Shown here piece by piece: positions 57,461 through 64,000 of a DNA stretch of 64,000 nucleotides (within the stretch, counting starts at the first letter, position 1; each line of letters starts with the position of its first letter). The translations under genes and the position numbers were made by a program. The notes below the pieces were generated by a model. That model was not told the DNA's origin and made no database searches. It saw only the letters and a program-made list of their open reading frames with translations. This stretch comes from Symbiodinium natans (taxonomy: Eukaryota; Sar; Dinophyceae; Suessiales; Symbiodiniaceae). The stretch spans positions 5,001 to 69,000 of the forward strand of contig CAJNDS010002483.1 in NCBI GenBank assembly GCA_905221605.1. Direction: 5' to 3'.

Positions 57461-57570
57461 GAAGTTAATAGAAATTACGAGATTTACGTAGAATCTAGTA
57501 GACCTTCGTACCCAGTCCTAGATTTCTAAATTAAAATTACTCTTTCTAAGGCGGCGGGCTGGGTTGACAT

Positions 57571-57831
57571 GACGGTTGTTCGAAATTGCTTCATGGCAAA
57601 ACGACCATTCTTCGCGAAAAGCTATTTGTCTTTCGCGGGCCCATCGCGGACTTTCGCGGAGGCAATTTTACACCAGTCTTAGTTACAGTACAAACAGTAC
57701 TAACACAAAACTTCGCGAAAGCGTGATTTGTCTTTCGCGGGCCCATCGCGGACTTTCGCGGACCCTCATTTCCATTATCTGATGGTCGCCCCAGTATAAC
57801 TCGAAGCCAAGGGGGGTTTTGAACAACCCTC
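57571..57831. mobile_element. 261-bp MITE with ACAT target duplication
   Basis: The termini GACGGTTGTTCGAAA and TTTTGAACAACCCTC form a 15-bp inverted repeat with two mismatches. ACAT stands on both sides (57567-57570, 57832-57835), whereas U1 has a single ACAT (38865-38868) with continuous flanks. The interior has two direct copies of TTTGTCTTTCGCGGGCCCAT, then CGCGGACTTTCGCGGA. No coding capacity. Confidence 0.88.
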
Positions 57832-57849
57832 ACATCGCCAATCGGGATT

Positions 57850-58350
57850 GCAACCCTCTGCGGGTTTCGGCGTGGTCGCGGTGCTAAAACCGTCGTTTTT
57901 TACGTTTCTTGATTTGCGCGGACAACCCTCTGCGGGTTTCGGCGTGGTCGCGGTGCCAAAACCGTCGTTTTTTTTACGTTTCTTTGTGTCCGCGGACAAC
58001 CCTCTGCGGGTTTCGGCGTGGTCGCGGTGCTAAAACCGTCGTTTTTTTACGTTTCTTTGTGTACGCGGACAACCCTCTGCGGGTAATCGCCGGGTCGCGG
58101 CGCTAAAACCGTCGTGTTTGGTACTTTTTTTCGTGGCCGCAGACAACCCTCTGCGGGTTTCGGCGTTGGCGCAGTGCCAAAACCGTCGTGTTTTTGCATT
58201 TTGTGACATACAAACGTAACCCCTCTGCGGGTTTCGGCGTTGGCGCGGTGCCAAAACCATCGTGTTTTTGCGTTTCTTGACATGCAAACGTAACCCCTCT
58301 GCGGGTTTTCGCGTGGTCGCGGCGCGAAAACCGTATAGTGTTTTTGCGTT
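57850..58350. repeat. 73-bp tandem repeat, U2 copy
   Basis: About eight units on the same plan as 38885-39350. Confidence 0.92.
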
Positions 58351-58359
58351 TTTTTTGTC

Positions 58360-58965
58360 GACTTGTGTAGTACAGACGTAGTACGCCGGGGACTTCCGTG
58401 GCTGGAAAATCGACTTTTAAAGTACAAACGTAGTACGCCGCGGACACGCGGAGCTTGCGTGGCTGGAAAGTCGACTTTTTGTAGTACAAACGTAGTACGC
58501 CGCGGACACGCGGAGCTTCCGTGGCTGGAATGTCGACTTTTGTAGTACAGACGTATAGTACGCCGGGGACACCCGGAGCTTCCGTGGCTGGAAAGTCGAC
58601 TTTTGTAGTACAAACGTAGTACGCCGCGGACACGCGGAGCTTCCGTGGCTGGAAAGTCGACTTTTTGTAGTACAAACGTAGTACGCCCGCGGACACGCGG
58701 AGCTTCCGTGGCTGGAAAATCGACTTTTGTAGTACAGACGTATAGTACGCCGGGGACACCCGGAGCTTCCGTGGCTGGAAAGTCGACTTTTTGTAGTACG
58801 CGGACACGCGGAAGCACAGACGTGCAGTACGCCGGGGACACCCGGAGCTTCCGTGGCTGGAAAGTCGACTTTTGTAGTACAAACGTAGTACGCCGCAGAC
58901 ACGCAGAGCTTCCGTGGCTGGAAAGCCGACTTTTTCTAGTACAGACGTAGTACGCCGCGGACGCC
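58360..58965. repeat. 61-bp tandem repeat, uninterrupted
   Basis: About ten units. The junction GTCGACTTTTGTAGTAC at about 58531-58547 is the empty-site equivalent of the 17.3-kb insertion. Confidence 0.93.
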
Positions 58966-58984
58966 CTGGGCGTCTGAAAACACC

Positions 58985-59690
58985 GCATCGCAAATACCAT
59001 GGTCCCCGAATTCGCTGTTTCCAAAACCATCGCAAATGCCATGGTCCCCGAATTCGCTGGTTCCAAACGCATGGCAAATACCATGGTCCCCGAATTCGCT
59101 GCTTCCAAAAGCATCGCAAAAAACCATGGTCCCCGAGTTCGCTGTTTCCAAAACCATCGCAAGGAGCTTCCGTGGCTGGTTCCAAAACCAACGCAAATAC
59201 CATGATCCCCGAATTCGCTGGTTCCAAAAGCATCGCAAATACCATGGTCCCCGAATTCGCTGTTTCCAAAAGCATCGCAAATACCATGGTCCCCGAATTC
59301 GCTGTTTCCAAAAGCATCGCAAATACCATGGTCCCCGAATTCGCTGTTTCCAAAACCATCGCAAATACCATGGTCCCCGAATTCGCTGGTTCCAAAACAT
59401 CGCAAATACCATGGTCCCCGAATTCGCTGGTTCCAAACGCATGGCAAATACCATGGTCCCCGAATTCGCTGGTTCCAAAAGCATCGCAAATACCATGGTC
59501 CCCGAATTCGCTGCTTCCAAAAGCATCGCAAATGCCATGGTCCCCGAATTCGCTGGCTCCAAAAGCATCGCAAATACCATGGTCCCCGAATTCGCTGGTT
59601 CCAAACCATGGCAAATACCATGGTCCCCGAATTCGCTGGTTCCAAAACCATCGCAAATACCATGGTTAATGATTTCGCAAAATCACATGG
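58985..59690. repeat. 42-bp satellite (ACCATGGTCCCCGAATTCGC)
   Basis: About fifteen units of 41-43 bp: CAAATACCATGGTCCCCGAA, then TTCGCTGGTTCCAAAAGCAT and CG. The core is constant; changes cluster at the base after GCTG and around AAAAGCATCG. Each unit contains NcoI- and EcoRI-type words. A period of 42 keeps frames open, giving spurious proteins of over 500 residues on the minus strand. The last units degenerate into CGGCGTGCGAAAACATCGCA. Confidence 0.95.
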
Positions 59691-59759
59691 TGCTCCAATG
59701 CCGGGCGTGCGAAAACATCGCAAATTTCATGGTTATTTAATTCCCGGCGTGCGAAACTC

Positions 59760-60284
59760 ACTTCGGTCAGATTTCACTGTGCTTCTCTGCTCTTTGAAGC
59801 TCCAAGGTCTTCTTGCCAACCTCGCTCTTCTGTCCTTTTTTCTTTGAAAGGCGCTCTGGAGTGTGAGCTTGGACTTCAGAGCGACTGCCGATGATGCTCA
59901 TGGCTGACGGCTCTCGCGTTAGATGTTTTTGTCTTTTCTTTCATAGCATCGCGTTGACAGGACGTGCGCAGCCGAGTCGGGTGCATGCAAGTGAAGTTCA
60001 TACAGTTCAAGTCCGTTTACTTCAGATCTATTGAATGCCAATGAAGTGTATGGAGTTGACCACAAGTGCATGGCATTCAACTCAACACACTTGAGTGCCA
60101 TGCAGTTCGAGTGCATACACGTCCAGTATACAAGTGCAGTATACAAGTGAGTATGCAACCATATAAGTGCATACACTTAAGTGCATACACTTGTCCAAGT
60201 GCATACAGTTCGAGCGCACAGAGTCAAGTGCATAGACTCAACGCACCGCAAATCGATGCTTTCGGGCCAATCGTCTTCTAGTTT
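59760..60284. repeat. Unique flank then degenerate AAGTGCATACA repeat
   Basis: 59760-59995 is unrecognised. 59996-60242 consists of loosely repeated AGTTCAAGTGCATACACTT-like words, apparently related to the 14-bp repeat (CAAGTGCATAGA) of U1/U2. Confidence 0.6.
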
Positions 60285-60355
60285 GCTTAAAGGGGTTTAT
60301 AAGGGAACCTAAACCCCCCCAAAAAAGGGAATAAGGGTACTACTGGGCAACCTAG
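60285..60355. mobile_element. MITE-C copy 9 (left end lost)
   Basis: Interior GCTTAAAGGGGTTTATAAGG, GAACCTAAACCC and AAGGGAATAAGGG; right end TACTACTGGGCAACCTAG. It marks the return to heptamer territory. Confidence 0.62.
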
Positions 60356-61541
60356 CATAATGCCCCACTGCTTCTGGAACTTGTGCTCGCGTTGGCCCAC
60401 TGCTGGGGCGTCCTCGCCAGTCTCGCCCTTGCCCTTCCCGGGGGTGCCTTGGCCGGGGCACTTTTGGGTTTAGGGTTTAGGGTTTAGGGTTTACTGCGCC
60501 ACTGGGCATAGTAGGAGCTGTACTGCCGCCAGTGCACCGTTGAAGAAGAGCTCGTAGGATAGCTGTACTGTGGGTGGCTCTCCAAGCCTGTCTTCTTCTC
60601 GGTCGTCCAGCAGATGCCGGCTTTAGGGCTTTAAAGGAATCCTGCCTCAACAGCCTAAGCCCTAGCCCCATGAACCCCCATAAACCCTATATGCCCAAAA
60701 AAGCCGAGCAGCCTATAACACCAGGAGAGAACGAACTCTGTTCCTCTAAGCCCGGCCCTAAACACCTAATCCTCCCTAAGCCCCAAGCCCTGAGCCCCCC
60801 TGAATTCCCTAAATCACCTAAATTCCCCAACTCCCCCCCCCCCCCCCCCTAAATCCCCTAAGAACCCCTAAACCCCCTGAACCCCCTAATCCATTAGGGT
60901 TTAGGACCCCTGGGGCCGCCCCACAGCCCCTAAGGAACACCTAAACCCTAAACCCTAAACCCTAAACCCTAAACCCTAAACCCTAAACCCTAAACCCCTT
61001 ACTTAGAGTTTAGGAGGGGTTTCAGGTTTAGGGTTCAACCCTAAACTCCTTCACCTTTATGGGGGTGTCCAAAACTCGGATCCTACTATTTGGGGGTCTC
61101 TACTTGGGGCCCCTGATTTTCGTACACTCCCATATTAATCCACCAGAAAAATGCTCTCGGCCCCGGACTTCTTCCCCGCACTTGTCGGTGGCGCAGTGCC
61201 TGAGATGAGCGCAGCTTCGGCGCACACCCTAAGCCCCGAAACCCCGGGCTTAGGGTTGAGGGTCTAAGTTTTAGGAATTATAGGATTTATAGGGTTTTAA
61301 GGTTTTGGGTTTATAGGGTTTTAGGTTTGGGGTGTATAGGGTTTAAGATTTAGGGTTTAGGGTTTAAGGTTTAGGGTTTATAGGGCTTCGGGGTTTCAAG
61401 CTAAACCCCATCTGCCCCCCAGGGTTCAAGCTTCAGGGGCAGGGTGGTGTAGCAACATTAGTTCGGACTTCCCATAGGTAGTTTCAAATGAATCCCATGC
61501 GCATGTCGCGCGTATACTTCGCTAAACCCGCCTCCTACTCA
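60356..61541. repeat. Heptamer territory, right block, first part
   Basis: TTTAGGG at 60468-60493, CCCTAAA at 60944-60996, degenerate TTTATAGGG and TTTAGGG at 61270-61390. The GC-rich island 60494-60660 and the C14 run at 60836-60849 show no gene. Confidence 0.7.
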
Positions 61542-61631
61542 GGCTCGGACACTGCGCGCGGGTCCTTGACGAGGCTGTGCGTCTCTTGGGCGCACTGGAA
61601 ACCCTCGCAGTTTGCTCGCTTGGTGCCTGGG
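61542..61631 (-). other. Candidate cysteine-containing exon, minus strand
   Basis: After a TTTTAAACAG-type acceptor the frame reads PGTKRANCEGFQCAQETHSL, then VKDPRAVSEPE. The island lies between heptamer arrays, as do the Cys-rich exons at 20537 and 26546. No family is certain. Confidence 0.35.
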
Positions 61632-62079
61632 CTGTTTTAAGCTTGAGGCTTCAGGGTGCCCTAAACCCTAAACCCTAAACCCTAAATCCTAAACCCTGTA
61701 GTGCTTTAAGGTTCAGGATTCACAGGCCTCTTTCAAAAGGTGTTACACAAGCCTTTGTCCAATCTTGGGTCCTACAGTAGCCCTAAACCCTAAACCCTAA
61801 ACCCTAAACTCTAAACCTTAAACCCTAAACCCCCCGAAAAAAGGGGGGCATAAGGGCCCCAGTAAGACCCCGCAAGTTCAACTAAAACCCTCAGAGAATG
61901 CAGCTGTGGGGCAGCACTTCGCCTGAACGGCACGCGTCTGCGTTGGAGTTTAGAAACCCTAAGCCCTAAACTATATACGTTTAGGGTTTAGGGTTTAGGA
62001 CCCCTGAGCCCTTCGCCCTAAGCCCGGCGCTAAATCCTACAAGCCCAATTTGTGGTAATCAGCAAGTCCCAGCCCCTAC

Positions 62080-62165
62080 ACCCGAAACCCTAAACCCTAA
62101 CCCTAAACCCTAAACCCTAAACCCCAAACCCCAAACCCCAAACCCCAAACCCCAAACCCTAAGGC
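62080..62165. repeat. CCCTAAA / CCCCAAA array
   Basis: About twelve heptamers, the last five all CCCCAAA. Smaller arrays are at 61665-61700 and 61782-61830. Confidence 0.9.
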
Positions 62166-62469
62166 AAGGGTTGGATTACGTATCTCAAGCACCATTTCCG
62201 ACGTTGCAGCCCTAACACCACACCGGGCCCGACTCGAACCCTGAATTCTGGCAACAAGGCAGGTTTAGGGTTTAGGGTTTCGGGTTTAGGGTTTGGGGTT
62301 TAGGGTTTAGAGTTTAGGTGTTTAAGTGTTTAGGTGTTTGTGTAGATTTGTATCGCATAAAGACAGGCCAGATTACATTTAGGGTCCCTAGTCTGGCAGG
62401 CGCCAGTCCAGGGAAGAAAACCAAATCCTCTTGAAGGATTGCCTGCGAGCTTCTCGGGGGGCTCTAGAC

Positions 62470-62575
62470 CCGAAACCCGAAACCCGAAACCCTAAACCCT
62501 AAACCCTAAACCCTAAACCCTAATCCTAAACCCTAAACCCTAAACCCTAAACCCTAAACCCTAAACCTTAAACCC
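62470..62575. repeat. CCCTAAA telomere-type array
   Basis: About fifteen heptamers, beginning with three CCCGAAA. Confidence 0.93.
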
Positions 62576-62699
62576 TGAGTGGCTTTGCAGGGGCGCTCCA
62601 AAGATGAATTCTTGCACTAAGGTAGCCAGTTCTGAACTTCAATGCCGAATAGGCACTTAAATGGCTTCCGAAACCTTAAGCCCTGCCGCAAGCCCTTAA

Positions 62700-62780
62700 C
62701 CTTAAACCCTAAACCCTAAACCCTAAACCCTAAACCCTAAACCCTAAACCCTAAACCCTAAACCCTAAACCCTAAACCCT
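62700..62780. repeat. CCCTAAA telomere-type array
   Basis: About twelve heptamers immediately upstream (plus strand) of a Cys-rich island. Confidence 0.94.
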
Positions 62781-62804
62781 AGCCCGATTGGGGAGTCTTG
62801 ACAC

Positions 62805-62893
62805 CCGCTGGGAAACAACTTCAGGGCCTCATCGCTCTCTTTGCACAGGTAGTCCGCGCAGTCCCCCTCGCTCGGATAGTGGTTCAGTGGGCA
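62805..62893 (-). other. Candidate cysteine-rich exon, minus strand
   Basis: The acceptor AAGGATGCAG is followed by CPLNHYPSEGDCADYLCKES, then DEALKLF. Three Cys with acidic residues, between a TTTAGGG array (62912) and a CCCTAAA array (62700). It fits the series of short Cys-rich exons separated by heptamer introns. Confidence 0.42.
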
Positions 62894-62911
62894 CTGCATC
62901 CTTGGCACGAG

Positions 62912-63055
62912 GTAGGGTTTAGGGTTTAGGGTTTAGGGTTTAGGGTTTAGGGTTTAGGGTTTAGGGTTTAGGGTTTAGGGTTTAGGGTTTAGAGTTTAGG
63001 GTTTAGGGTTTAGGGTTTGTGGTTTAGGGTTTAGGGTTTGGGGTTCAGGGCTAAG
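62912..63055. repeat. TTTAGGG telomere-type array
   Basis: About nineteen heptamers, nearly uninterrupted. Confidence 0.95.
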
Positions 63056-64000
63056 TCCGAATGTTCCGTCGAAGCCCTCAGCCCAAAACCCCAAGCCCCT
63101 AAACCCACAGAGCCGAGTGGAGTCCTGAACCATAAGCTCCCACTGCAGACTCATCAAAAAACCCAAACCCAACCGCCCCGAATACCACCCCAAGACCTCA
63201 AAACCGCCCATTTTGGTGTAGGTCACCTTAGAATCGGTTCAGGGTTTAGGGTTTAGGGTGTAGGGTGAACCCTGTCTTTAAGGGTATAGGGATGAGGATT
63301 CGGGCTTAAGGACGATCCCCCTACGCAAGTGAAGGTTTGCTTCCTCCAGGCAGGGGTCGCAACGAACAACATCTTCGGCCCCAACTCCTAAACTGCAAGC
63401 CCCAAAATGTCGCGATCTAAGGTGTTAATTTAGTGGCCTAGTCCTCGGATGTTTGAATCTCATACTCCCCCGAACCCAAAAACTCTGAACCCTACACCCC
63501 TGATGCCCTAGGGGCTTGGAGGGCTTAAGCTTCAGAGCTGAGGGCTGGAACAGCGCCAAACCCCCAAGTCTTGGACCAAGAACCTTCTCCAATACCACCC
63601 AGCCCAAATCTAATTTCACCACCATGAAGAACAACCCTGATAGACACACGCACGTACACACCCTCCCTACATGCTTACCCCTAACCCCTAAACCCTAACA
63701 GACAAAGCTAAACATCCGGAGCCCTGTAGCCCCTAAACCCTGGCGAGCAAAGTATGCTCTACACACCCCCAAACAACGAACTCCAAATGCCTACCCGCCG
63801 AGTCTACGAGGAGCTCAACAAGGGCACCGTGCATGCTAAGCAATAGGGACTTTCAGATCCCTAGAAGGAGTCTGCACGTCGACGCCTCAGAGCCTCATGC
63901 GCTGAAGGTCGAGAGCTCAGGGTTCTGGAAACACATCGCAACACCGGGTTCAGGGTTGAGGGTTTAAGGCTCAGGCTTAGGGACTTGGAATATCTACTGC
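63056..64000. other. Right edge: degenerate heptamers, nothing recognised
   Basis: Isolated or diverged heptamers (63240-63265, 63680-63700, 63945-63965) and unrecognised sequence. Frames of 60-78 codons occur on both strands without protein-like character. Confidence 0.5.

Larger units (their letters stand above)
57138..58965. repeat. Complex-repeat unit U2 (right copy, uninterrupted)
   Basis: Same order as U1: 14-bp array (57190-57460), spacer, 73-bp array (57850-58350), 61-bp array (58360-58965). It differs from U1 by having a 261-bp MITE in the spacer, one more 73-bp unit with GTACTTTTTTTCGTGGCCGC, and no 17.3-kb insertion. Confidence 0.9.

Noticed and set aside
58047-59723. Minus-strand open frames of 558 and 517 codons
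   Set aside because: They run through the 73-bp, 61-bp and 42-bp repeats, are open in several frames at once, and change peptide character at each repeat boundary. The frames are stop-free by period, not by selection.

Overview
This window looks like nuclear DNA of a dinoflagellate, probably of the Symbiodinium/Suessiales type; the species is inferred, not proven. The reasons are the plant/dinoflagellate telomere heptamer TTTAGGG/CCCTAAA scattered internally in both orientations; exons whose reading phases close only with GC-AG or GA-AG introns as well as GT-AG; a long run of genes on one strand; and protein families common in dinoflagellates (Hint-like domains, DUF7869-like proteins, a cytosine-5 DNA methyltransferase, a Helitron Rep/helicase). 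No rRNA, tRNA, CRISPR or prokaryotic gene organisation was seen.

Layout. Positions 1-8.2 kb, 10.5-31 kb, 33.5-38.4 kb and 60.3-64 kb form a territory of short heptamer arrays, each often fixed for one local variant. Between them lie unique islands of 60-700 bp and at least seven families of short inverted-repeat (MITE-like) elements. Several islands read as short cysteine-rich or acidic exons, so part of the territory may be introns of large genes. At 8.4-10.5 kb on the minus strand is a clear four-exon gene for a membrane-anchored coiled-coil protein with a Hint-like domain. At 31.0-33.5 kb a broken Helitron-type Rep/helicase gene sits between arrays of a 21-bp repeat that fold back on themselves.

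From 38.45 to about 58.96 kb there is a tandem duplication of a complex repeat unit (14-bp, 73-bp and 61-bp tandem repeats, always in that order). The left copy is interrupted by a 17,303-bp insertion (39537-56839), and the right copy preserves the uninterrupted site. The insertion has a TTTT target-site duplication and a gap-free imperfect terminal inverted repeat. It is packed almost end to end with about six multi-exon genes, all on the minus strand: a cytosine-5 DNA methyltransferase, an unknown protein, a DUF7869-like protein that may be the DDE-type recombinase, and three further unknown proteins. I read it as a large, previously unnamed DNA transposon carrying its own methyltransferase; this is the most interesting object here. 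The right copy of the unit carries a separate 261-bp MITE with an ACAT target-site duplication, absent from the left copy.

To the right are a 42-bp satellite (59.0-59.7 kb), a short degenerate repeat, and heptamer territory again. Most long open frames in the window are artefacts of stop-free tandem repeats and are not annotated as genes.
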